DNA of 64,000 nt, taken from positions 2,108,001 through 2,172,000 of the forward strand of contig CAJFCV020000006.1 in assembly GCA_904066235.2 (NCBI GenBank). Direction: 5' to 3'. Under the pieces are notes generated by a model. It worked only from the letters and a program-made list of their open reading frames with translations. It did no database searches and was not told the origin of the DNA. The stretch comes from Bursaphelenchus xylophilus. Taxonomy: Eukaryota; Nematoda; Chromadorea; Rhabditida; Aphelenchoididae. The stretch's first letter is position 1. Each line of letters begins with the position of its first letter. The position numbers were made by a program, and so were the translations under genes. Positions 25,101 to 35,400 of the stretch are shown here, in pieces.

Positions 25101-28100
25101 ACCAAATCCCAGCGGCGGCTTGCCGTGGCAAAGCAATGATGGGTCATTCCAAATCGCGACAAATCCACATTATTTTCCCGACATGCAAGTATGGCAGTCT
25201 GTCGGGAAAATAACGTGGATTTTTCGGCGTAAAAATGCCCAAGTCCCTAGCCGTCGCAAAGCAATGATGAGCGATTTCAAGGCGCATCGAGTCCACATTA
25301 TTTCCCCGACAGACTGACAAGAAATTGAAAAAATTGGAAAATTTAGACTCTACGGCTCTTACACAAACATCCAAGGTGGACATGCGGCATTCGCCATGCA
25401 GAACTTGACGGGTGGCATCAGTGTGTTCAACCTGTGGTCGAACCATTCTCGTGGACATCTGGAGAAGGTGTGGAAGAAGCTGGTCATGGAGTTTCGACTG
25501 GGAGTTTTGTTCTGTCCGAAGAGCGCCTCAACCAAATGGTGGTTGTCCAACGAAACCTCGAAAGTCTCGCCTGAGGACTTGGGAATTCAGCCGGGTAAAC
25601 GTGCTAAAGCAGTGACGGGCCTGATACAGTGACAAAAAACGTACTATTTTGCATCTGGGAAGTATGAAGAAATGCAGCAAAATGCTCACAAAAAGAGCGG
25701 GTTTGCTTTTGAAAGCGGAGTTTTTTGCACTTAGGTTTTTTGCTGCATTTTTTGATAGTTTCAGGATGCAAAATTGTACGTTTTTTTTGCCACTGGATAA
25801 GGTCCCAATGCAGCGACATAGCGCTCATTATTTCCACATCAGACTGATAGCTACTTCCCCTGTAAATAATACAACCTATTGCAGTTATATTTTATTTATT
25901 TTTAGGGCATGCATACGCCCTGACCGGATTGAAGGAAGTCCGAACAGTCAACGGAACGGTACGGCTGCTCCGCGTCCGAAACCCGTGGGGTCGGTTGGAA
26001 TGGCATGGCGATTGGTCAAGGACGTCCAAGCTGTGGCAAACCGTCGTCGACCCTTTGGAGCGGCGAGAAATGGTGGATCTGCGGATCAATGGGGAGTTTT
26101 GGATCAGTTTTGAGGACTTTACACGGTGCGTTTGAGCTTAGTTAGGGCCTTGACTATTACCTATTACCTAGCAGGTTTGTAAAGTCGCTGGCGCGATTTT
26201 TGACAGGGCATGCCGCTAACAGGCACACCATCAGCCATTTTGCGGGCAGCTAGAGGACACGGAGATCTTGCAGGCGCTTAAACCAGGAAATTCTAGCGCT
26301 GGTCTTGGAAGTTAGATGTTGCAAGTGAAGTTTTTTCTCCAGCCATCTATTTGTGTATAGATGGCTTGAATAGCAACCGCAAGGTTAACCAGGCATTTTT
26401 ATAACGTCAGAACCCATTTTTGAGAACCGACTTCCATAACTTTGGGAGCCGTAACGCCCGCCAAAAATCACATAAACGACTTTGTGAATGGAATAATATC
26501 AGTCTGTCGGGAAAATAATGAGCACTCTGTCGCATCCAAAACCACATCGCCCGCGAGAAAATGAATTGTGTTGCGACAAAATAAAATTGCTTTTCACTTC
26601 AGCGACACGATCGGCACATTCCTTATTATTTTCCCGACAGACTAATATCTCGCATTTCAGCTACTTCAAAAACGTCGACCGCTGCTATCTCGGGCCGGAG
26701 GTCATTGCCAAGTCGAACGAGATGGGAGGGAAGATCACAGCGTGTCATTTCGACTACGTCTACGCGCACGGCGAATGGAGCACCTACAAGAACACGAACG
26801 GCGGCGGATTCCCGAAGGCGATTCGCCGTGGGACCTTCTTTTTCAACCCCCAGTATATCGTGACGCTGAAGCCGAGGCCGGATTCAATGCCCGACAGCAA
26901 AGGCCGCGTGCTGGTCATCTGGCAGATTGTGCAGAAGTTTGCGCGGGAGCACAACTTGAAGCAGTTGTTCAGCAGCTGTGTTGTGTACAAACTGCCGAAT
27001 GAGCTGGCGAGTGCGACGAAACGACTGCCAAACCGGTTTTTTCAGCGGGTCCCGCCGATGAACAACATTGAATATAGCATTTTGGTAAGGGTTTTTCGAA
27101 TTTTTTGATTGGTTTTTAATGGTAATATCAGTATGTCGGGAAAATAATAAGCGCCCTGTAGCATAAAGGACATTGCCCCCATTATTTTCCCGACACACTG
27201 GAACCTGTTCAATCCAAAAGTAACCTACAGTGGCGGACCTGAACTAGTGGTAAACAACCATACCATTTTGCATCCGGGAACTATCAAAAAATGTGGCAAA
27301 ATACCTCCCTCTCCAAGTGAAAAAAAGCTCCGATTTCAAAGGCGCGCCCGGCCTTTTTGTGAGGAAAAAGAGCGCGCTCTTCAAAACGGAGTTTTTTAAT
27401 TGGACTGGGGAGGCATTTTACTACATTTTTTTATACTTCCCGGATGCAAAAGGGTATGTTTTTTGTCCCTGGATTAGGTGCGCCACGAGACTTGTGTCGG
27501 AGTAACTTTTTACGTCCAAAAACGGGGCTGGCGGCAATGTTTTGGCCATAACTTTTTTCTCAGTTAGTCCAGGAATACACTTAATAATATAAAATGAAGC
27601 TGGCAGATTCTGCTATCACTATGACTATTTTCAAGTCCTACCTGCAAAAACTCGTCTTTAAAAATAGCTTTAAGACGCGAACTTTAAATTTTAAAGAAAA
27701 TTTTCAAAATTGTAGCTTACAGGGGTAGTACTCCAAGTGCGACGCTCAGATTTTTTTAAAATTTTGCACACACGTCGTTTATGGACTAGATATCAATTCC
27801 TGAAAGTTTTAGCTCGCGCTTTGCGGGCGCCGCCGAGATATCGAACGATTTTTGCCGCCGAGAGAGCACGCTAAACGTGGAGAGCGGTCGCTTTTTGGCT
27901 ATAACTTTGGCAGTTTCGTGCGGAAAATTTTGAAATTTTGATCAAAAAAAAATAATAATCTTGTATTTCTCACCAAAAATTATTCTAAATTTGTGCCAAG
28001 TTTCATACGAATCTGAGCGTCGCACTTGGAGTACTTCCCCTGTTAATACACCGTTATAAAATAAGGCCTTTCTATAGCATTTTTTTTGCTTCCATTGCGA

Positions 28101-28340
28101 TTCGCTGTGACTGTAATTCATTCACTTCAGACCAGTCAACGAAAGAAATATGCCTATGGATCATATCTTTTTGTCCCGTTCTGCCACAAATTCTCCTACG
28201 ACGGTTACTTTTTGCTTCGAATTTACGCGAACGCGGCGCTAAGCATACGGTAAGCAATATTTTTTTAAAAAAAAACGCTAATTGTGAAGCGTTTTTTACG
28301 AATCCAAATTTTCAGAAAGCTCGACATTTTTGATGACTAA
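22168..28340 (+). CDS. Calpain-family cysteine protease (CysPc + C2-like domain III)
   Basis: Exons 22168-22308, 23281-23436, 24653-24827, 24866-25022, 25347-25594, 25906-26125, 26661-27084, 28131-28249 and 28316-28340 join in phase to 554 residues ending in TAA. Calpains are Ca2+-dependent intracellular cysteine proteases that cut substrates at limited sites. The triad is visible: Cys125 in GLGDCFF, His294 in GHAY and Asn318 in RNPWG. Calpain hallmarks are FEDPEFP before the Cys, then IDDRLP and LLEKAFAK. From about residue 370 the chain reads as the C2-like domain III and stops there: no penta-EF-hand and no extra C2 domain as in TRA-3. The residue after the catalytic Cys is Phe instead of the usual Trp. 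The start is the first ATG of an open exon and is the least certain part; residues 1-47 are basic and unlike known domains. Introns carry many CTGTCGGG MITEs, a tRNA-like sequence and Tc1-type repeats. Family call very sure; paralogue not assignable. Confidence 0.93.
22390..22972. mobile_element. Four CTGTCGGG-family MITEs in calpain intron 1
   Basis: 22390-22489 (short, subfamily B), 22506-22657 (A), 22675-22805 (B) and 22824-22972 (B), filling 60 percent of the intron between exons 22308 and 23281. Confidence 0.75.
23551..23634 (+). tRNA. tRNA-Ser-like sequence, anticodon GGA, with T-run terminator
   Basis: 84 nt that fold as a type II (long variable arm) tRNA. The acceptor TGTGCTC pairs with GGTCACA (one mismatch), the A box is TAGCCCAGCGG, and the anticodon stem GTCGGA/TCCGAC is perfect around loop CTGGAAA. 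The variable arm is long and the B box is GGTTCGAACCC. A run of seven T follows immediately, as for RNA polymerase III. It lies in intron 2 of the calpain gene. Eukaryotic tRNA-Ser normally reads UCN with A34, so a GGA anticodon is odd. A tRNA-derived repeat or a nematode-specific tRNA variant is as likely as a working tRNA. Confidence 0.45.
23663..23893. mobile_element. CTGTCGGG-family MITE at the centre of a locus-specific palindrome
   Basis: The MITE (23701-23845, subfamily A) is flanked by inverted copies of non-MITE sequence: GTGCAAGATGAGAAGGT on the left and CTTCTCATCTTACACC on the right. Located in calpain intron 2, about 30 bp after the tRNA-Ser-like sequence. Confidence 0.7.
24029..24318. 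mobile_element. CAGTGGC-family MITE, calpain intron 2
   Basis: About 290 bp; ends CAGTGACG and CCGCCACTG, with inner arms matching ATTTTGCATCCGGGAAG and its inverse. The centre includes diverged AAAGAGCGCG-type sequence. Confidence 0.7.
24325..24587. mobile_element. 263-bp MITE related to the 10.8-kb mariner-like element
   Basis: TIRs TACAGGGTGGGGCATC and its inverse. The interior shares the AAAGAAGTTATAGCC and TGTAGATGACACTTA segments with the 10,782-11,653 element, so it is an internally deleted relative with changed terminal bases. Located in intron 2 of the calpain gene, directly after another MITE. Confidence 0.75.
25037..25317. mobile_element. Two CTGTCGGG-family MITEs (subfamily B) in calpain intron 4
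   Basis: 25037-25187 and 25195-25317, both GTGGA... to GTCCACATTATT or ATCCACATTATT ends. Together they make up most of this intron. Confidence 0.7.
25610..25811. mobile_element. CAGTGGC-family MITE, calpain intron 5
   Basis: Foldback with ATTTTGCATCTGGGAAG and GGATGCAAAATTGTACG arms directly after the donor of the exon ending 25594. Confidence 0.65.
26500..26645. mobile_element. CTGTCGGG-family MITE (subfamily A), calpain intron 6
   Basis: CAGTCTGTCGGGAAAATAAT to TTTTCCCGACAGACT, 146 bp, ending 15 nt before the acceptor of the exon at 26661. Confidence 0.75.
27129..27200. mobile_element. Deleted CTGTCGGG-family MITE, 72 bp
   Basis: Both terminal repeats are present (GTATGTCGGGAAAAT and TTTTCCCGACACACTG) with only about 35 bp between them: an internal deletion derivative in calpain intron 7. 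Confidence 0.65.
27226..27488. mobile_element. CAGTGGC-family MITE, calpain intron 7
   Basis: Begins TACAGTGGCGGACCTG and ends with a diverged GTGCGCCACG; arms CATCCGGGAACTATC and TATACTTCCCGGATG. Confidence 0.65.
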
Positions 28341-29471
28341 TCACCACATATCAATTCAAATACAGAACATATTTTGCAGCCCTTACGGTTAGGTAAGTAA
28401 ATATGTATTTATATTGTATCATAATCCTCTTAAACTTCGGTGACTAGACACTTGAACGTGCGGAATTACGAAATTACTTGATAAAAGTCGACCCGAGACT
28501 GTAATCAACGGGTTCGATAAAGGGTCGACGAACGTTCAACCGCATAGTTCGAGCATTCGAGATAAGAGCTCTGTGAAGACCTCTCCTTGCCTCAGGAAAA
28601 AATGTTTTTATCAATGCGAATTTTTGCTTTGCAAATTGATTTTTGGGCGAATTAGGGACTAAAGAGGAAGATTTTTTTGGCGATAGTGTTTGGGTTACCA
28701 CTATTGAAAAGTCTTCAGGGTTTCCCACAGCTTCGGACCGTGCATTTTGTGGTACGATTTTTCAAAGGTTTATATACCAAGCCGTTTTTACTGTGCATTT
28801 CGCCTCTTCGTGCGAAGCCTCTCCGAAAAAAGCCTTAAAAAAACTCATGCGAGATTTGGTGCAACTGACCAAATTCACAGTGTAAAATGGGAATTTTATT
28901 GCACGGTGCGGTTCTGCGAACAAAAATTTTTTTTTTCAATTCCCCGTTTTTGCACTAGAGACATGTACCTCCGCGTGAGCTCCCTCTAATTTTCGTGCGC
29001 GAAATCGGCGACAAAATTGTCAGAACTTATGGCGTACACCACTCGACAACTCAAAGTGTTTCCTGGCTCCTTTCGGCACTTCGCCCATTTTGTATCGGTT
29101 GAAATCAAACAAAATGTCACAGAAGAATTTTTCGTGGGATTTTCCGACCGAACAATATTTTTCTCGGAATTATTTTATTTCTTTTGTCAATTTTGACACT
29201 TCGTTTGGACGAAACTCAAAAGTTGGCGGGAAACATTTATCTTCTATTTCGTGTTGCCGTGCACCAGTATGTCGGGGAAATAATGTAGATTTATCCGGGC
29301 AAAATGTATTGCCTTGTCGTAGAAGCCCGCTAAATTTTCAGCCCCCGCAATGCGATGATGACCGATTTCAAGGCGCGACAAATTCAGATTACTTTCCGGA
29401 CAGACTGTTAACATCGAGCGTATAAAATGTATGAGACATGATCTTGCAGTTTTAGGTTATAGTAGACAAAT
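28341..29471. other. Intergenic between calpain and cathepsin genes
   Basis: About 1.1 kb holding the 3' region of the calpain gene (no clear AATAAA) and the promoter region of the protease, with one MITE at 29265-29407. A 55-codon open frame from 29030 has no visible coding support. Confidence 0.5.
29265..29407. mobile_element. CTGTCGGG-family MITE (subfamily B) between calpain and cathepsin genes
   Basis: CCAGTATGTCGGGGAAATAAT to CTTTCCGGACAGACTG, about 65 bp upstream of the cathepsin start codon, so it may overlap that promoter. Confidence 0.65.
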
Positions 29472-32400
29472 ATGGAGCGGCCAACGGGTAGAGAAGGCCT
29501 CCTTGACACTTCAATCCCAATTTATGAAGATCCCTGCTTCACAGCGCCTTCGCTGAAGAAACACAATGTAATCGTGGTTCATCGGCCAAGACGAAATAAG
29601 TTGTATGTCCGTAAAGGTCTTTACTGACAAATCACGGCTTTTTAACCCACATATCTTTGTCCGTTGCAGCTCTTACTATGATATTCTCATCGTATTCGGC
29701 CTGGTGTTTTTGCTCTCTCTGACTGGTCGATGCATTTACAAGAACTTCCTCTATAAAACCCCAAAATTTTTGGATGAATTGAAGAGCGAGGCTTCTAATA
29801 TCGCCAGAGCCTCACAAGATGTTGTGGAAGATGTGGAAGGCCGATTTGAAGAGTATTTGAGAGAATTCCAAAATGAACTCAAAGGTATGACGAATGAAAT
29901 AAAAGAGATGAAAAAGAATGCCTTTGAGGAGAATTGGAGAGAAATCGAGAAACTCAAGGTAAAGTACGATAAGCGTTTAAAAATTTTTATAAAAATAAAA
30001 ATTATTAGAATAAACTAACAATAAATGGTGACTTTTTTAGAACGCCTTCGACGGACGAACTGAGTTTGGGCTCAATAAATTTTCACATATGACTGAAGAC
30101 GAGCTGAAAAGAGTAGGTCATATTTTGACGTCTGTTATTTATCTAATTTAATATATATTATCAGTCTGTCGGGAAAATAATGTGGATTTGTCGCAGAGAA
30201 ATTTCTCGCTTCGTCGCAGCTTTTTTCTCGTACCAAATCTCCAGCCGCGGCTAGCCGTCGCCAAGATGGGCGATCTTAAGACGCGACAAATCCACATCAT
30301 TTTCCCGACAGACTGTTAATATTTTCATAAAGTGCAAGGACATTTGGGCGTTTGTTCCATTTCGCACAGTGCATTTTGAACTTTTTGTCAATGCAGTGCC
30401 ATACCACAACGCAGTGCGGACAAAATGTCTATGCACTTTATGAAAATAGTCATAGGAGGATGAAATTATGAAATTTTCACTTGCCAATGTTGATAGGTCC
30501 TTTTGCCGTAACCAGAGATTGCCACGGCTCCGGAGCCGGAAATTTTGGGGTCGGCTGCGGCTCCCGAGCCCAAAGTCGGAGCCAGGCTTCCCAGCGGTCA
30601 GAAAAGTAAAAATTTCGTGATCTTGTTAAACCAAATTGCTTGAAAAACACTGTGGAGGATGTGACTTGACTGCAAAAACGTTGGCTGTATGATCTCTGGC
30701 ACTAATAACTTTTATTTTTGGAAAAATATTTAAAAAAACATTTTGCATAGGATCCGGGATTCGGACCCGGAGGCCTTTTTAAATTTTGCACGGAGCCAAG
30801 AGAGCGGAGCCGGAGCTGCAAATTTGGCCTCGGCTCCGGCTCTGGGAGCTCAGAGCCGGAGCTGGAGCCGAAATTTTGACCGTGGCAGTCTCTGGCCGTA
30901 ACCCAGTCGGCCATTTCCTCCTCATCTCCAGCAAAATGTCGACAAAAACTCAAACTTATGTGTTTCCGCGCGAGATCTTTTTTTTGAAGAGTTTTATGTC
31001 CTCAGTGATCGAATTTCCTCAAATTTCAGTACCTCATCCCCTCCGGGTTCCCAAAACCAAGGTATTTGGAGACCGCCAAGCCCTTCGACACTGCTCCGGG
31101 CTACGTCATCGATCAAGACTTGAAACGGCCGGAGCAGTTTGATTGGAGAAAAGTTGGAGCCGTCACCGGCGTCAAGGATCAAGGTGAGGAATTACAGAGA
31201 GAAAAATAGTTGTATAACAAATTGGAAATAGCGTCTGTCGGGAAAATAATGAGCACAACGTCGCTGGGACGTTGGATTGAAAAGCAATTTTATTTTCACC
31301 GCGACACAATTCATTTTCTCGGTGGTGATGCGATTTTGCGATTTCCGAAGCAACAGAGTGCTCATTATCAGCCTCTAGGGAAAATAATGTGGATTTGTCG
31401 CAGCAAAATGTCAGAATTGCGCGTCAGACCCTCGATTTGGGGTCTAGACATGTCATATTTTCATAATATAATAGAAGCAAAATTTTCAGAAAAAATCTTA
31501 GAATCGCATCCAGAAGAGGTCGTATTTTAAAATTTATCAGTCTGTCGGGAAAATAATGTGCATTCTGTCGCATCGAAAATCGCATCGCCGCCGAGAAAAT
31601 AAATTGCGTCGCGGTGAAAATCAAGTTCATTTTCATCTCAGTCAGCCCGACCAACGCAGCGACATTGTGCTCATTATTTTCCCGACAGGCTGAAAAGCTC
31701 TAAAATTGCTTTTCAGCCTGTCTGTCGGGAAAATAATGTGGATTCGTCGCGCCTTGATATCACTCATCATCGCTTTGTGACGGCTAATGGAGACGTGTTG
31801 CGAGGCTGTGACAGAGCCAGAAATATGGCTGCGACAAATCCACATTATTTTCCCGACAGCCTGATACACTGTCGCTGCGTCTTTGAAGTGAAAAGAGATT
31901 TGATTTTCCCACCTCATAACTCATTTTTTCGACGGCAAATTTTCGATGCGACAAATCCACATTATTTTCCCGACAAGCTAATACACTGTTGCTGCGTCGT
32001 TGAAGTGAAAAGAAATTTGATTTTTCCACGACACAACTCATTTTTCGACGGCGAATTTTCGCTGCGACAAATCCACATTATTTTCCCGACAAACGAATAC
32101 ATAATGTCCATCATTTCTACAACGTTTCAAGTCAATTTTTATTGCATCAAAATATTTTCAAGACAAGAAATTCACCATAAAAAAGCGGTTATTATTCCCC
32201 AAACAGCTCCACCACGCATTTCACATTGACTTCGTCCTTTGTGACCGCATTCACCACCTCATTCCGCTCCGCCAACGTCTCGCATCCCCACGACTTCTCG
32301 CCCTGCGACTCGAACATCATGTTCGAGGTCCATCGAGTCTCGCCGGCGCGCAGTTCCAGCCAGGTTTCGACCAGAAAGTCGCGCGGTAAATGCGAAAATC

Positions 32401-35400
32401 GGACGAATCCCGAGATCTTGCCCCGCGTTTTTGGCCCGTCCCCGTTCGGATAGATGACCAGATGACAGTAGATTTTGCGCGCTGAGATGGGAGAGATTGG
32501 AGTTGAATTGGCAAAGGGAATAAGCTCAAATTCCGGGCTCACCCGCTCGCTGAGGCCGTTCGAGAGGAAGCGGTCGATTTTGAAGTCCATCTCGCCTTTT
32601 AGCTGAAAATTTTAAGCGATTGGTGGTTAAAACTCTAAACAAACGTTGAATTTGTCATAAAGGAGGGTTTTCTTTGGCTTAGAAACAGGAATTTTTGTGT
32701 TTTGGAGATTTTCAAGTTTTCGTGGTGGGACCAAAAATTTAAAAAAAGAGTTTCTCTCTCATTACTTGCACTTTGCTTTTGTCGGAAAAATAACGGCGGC
32801 TAATTTTGCGCAAAAAAACTGTTGAAAAAAAATTTTATGAATAAAGTCACAAAAAATGTCAAGATTTGGCCATATTGGAGCCTAAAAGTCTTGGTTATCC
32901 CGGAAAGCACGAGTTAGGGCACAATGTCGCTATGCCAAACGGGTCGCCAAAAAAAATCAGTCTGTCGGGAAAATAATGAGCATTCTGTCGCATCGAAAAT
33001 GGCATCGCCGGTGGGAAAATGAATTGTGTCGCGGTGGAAATCAAATCGCACGTCAATCCAAAATAGAAGAAAAAATTTCCCGCCCCTTTTTTGGTGATTC
33101 GTTCAAAATCCGATAAAACACATTTTCTTATCTTTCTTCTTCCTTTTCGAGAAAAAAACAATTATTTCGGCCGAGAAAAAGTGCCGATAATTTCGCGACA
33201 TTTCGTCTCTCTTTTAAACCAATGAAAACGGTACGAAGTTTCGAAACGTTCAGGAAATGCGCTGGATTGACGTGAATCGCCTTTCACTTCAGCAAAAAGC
33301 GATCCGCTCAGCGACATTGTGCTCATTATTTTCCCGAAAGGCTAAAAAGCTCTAAAACACTGGTCTGTCGGGAAAATAATGTGGATTTGTGGGGCCCTGA
33401 AATCGCTCATCCTCGCTTTGCAACGGCTGGGATTTGAGGTATCGGTCTGTCGGGAAAATAATGTGGATTTGTCGGGCCTTCAAATCGCTCGCTTTGTGAC
33501 GGCTAGAGACTTGGGTTGCGACAGGACCAGAAATTTCGCTGCGACAAATCCACATTATTTTCCCGACAGACCGGTATTTTAGAGCTTTATAGGTCGCATA
33601 TAGTACTAGGCGGTGCGAAAAGTCTTGGCATGTTTGTTTTATTTTGTTTTTTACCGACACCGATATTAAATACCTAAACGCCGCGCGCTTCTCTTTTTTT
33701 AGTCATCAAAACTTATCGACCGCGGACTTACGTAAATTTTCTCCATTTTGCCAATATTGTCCATGCGACCCATCTCGAAACAAGATTGTTCTATCTATTT
33801 GCAAAAATAGAATAGCTGAAAGAAAGAATCTTTTCCCTTCCAAGCTTGCTAACGCCTCACGGAATTTTTCTGTCAACATTTATCCTTTGACCGCCTTCTT
33901 CAACCAACTTTTCTGCTCTCCTCTTTATGACAAGTGCAATGCCCGGAAATCGGAATGCGGTAAACATGGGGATGCGGCGTTCTTCTTCATATGAAATGCA
34001 TGGCAGTGGGAGATGTGTTTGGGAAATTGGAAAGGTGTTTATCGCGCTTGCATGGGGGGTTTTTGCAATCACAACATGCGTTTGATGAAACTTTGGACCG
34101 TTCGGTTTTTAAAAGTCATGCGATCAGAGTTTAGAAAGCAAAGTTTTTTTGCGGAAATTTGATGAATCTTGTTGTGAATGAGGAACAAAATTTTGCGATT
34201 ATTTTTTTATGGAGACTTATCAGTCTGTCGGGGAAATAATGAACACAATTTCGCTGCGCCAATCGCATCGCTGAAGTGAAAAAATTCATTTTCTCAATTG
34301 CGACAGAGTGCTCATTATTTTCCCGACAGACCTGTAAGTCTCTGTCCAGAAAATGTGTCACGATGACACTGCCTTAAAATGTTGTAGTGGTATAAAAAAT
34401 GGCTGCAGATGGTTATCAGTACTCTCCAGAGCACGACAAAAAAAATCCGGGCACTAGAAAAGCGTATCGCCGCGGAAAAATCCAAAAAAACCTACAAAAT
34501 TCGTCATCCAAATTTTTGCGAAACCGTCTCAATACGTAGTGAAAAGCCGTATTTAAAAAAAAACAAAATTTTTTACAACACTTTTCACCACCAAGTTCAA
34601 CAAAATCACGTATTTTACATTGCGATTTCAGGCCAATGTGGATCTTGTTGGGCATTTGCAATTGTTGGAGTGGTTGAAGCCCAAAACAAGATTTTCAATC
34701 ACAAACTGGTCCCATTGTCCGAACAAGAGCTGATGGACTGCGATCATCGGGACAATGGATGTGGTGGAGGCTTCAGAGGATGGGGATTTGAGTAGGTCGC
34801 ATTTTTCTTCGAAATTTTCATGTTTTGAGTCCCACCACGAAAACTTGAAAAAGGCCAAAAATGTGTTTATAATCTGATTTAGGGTGTAAAATTTAAAAAA
34901 GTAACTCTCTTTATGTCTAAACTGTTAGAAATTCAAATTTCCCGGGGATTTTTTCAAAATTTTAGGTCTCAGCACGAAAACTTGAAAAAAGCCAAAAATG
35001 TGTTTATAATCTCATTTAGGGTGTAAAATTTAAATAAGTAATTCTCTTTATGTCTAAAATGTTAGAAATTCAAATTTCCCGGGGATTTTTTCAGAACTTT
35101 TTGTCTCACCACGAAAACTTGAAATGCCCGAAAATGTGTTTATAATCTGATTTAGGGTGTAAAATTAAGACAATTAACTCTCTTAACATCTAAAATCTTA
35201 GAAATTCAAATTTCCCAGGGATTTCTTTCAGAATTTTAGGTCTCACCACGAAAACTTGAATATCGATAAAAAGCGGTTTCAAGAGCAAATTCGGTACTTC
35301 TGCTTTAAACAAACACTTCGCAAGGAATTTTTAATAGCTTTTAAAAAGCCTATAAACGAATTCTTCGAATTTTAGGTCCCACCACGAAAACCTGAATTTC

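Noticed and set aside
33644..33994. 116-codon plus-strand frame in the cathepsin intron
   Set aside because: No domain, AT-rich codon use unlike true exons here, no start context or poly(A) signal.
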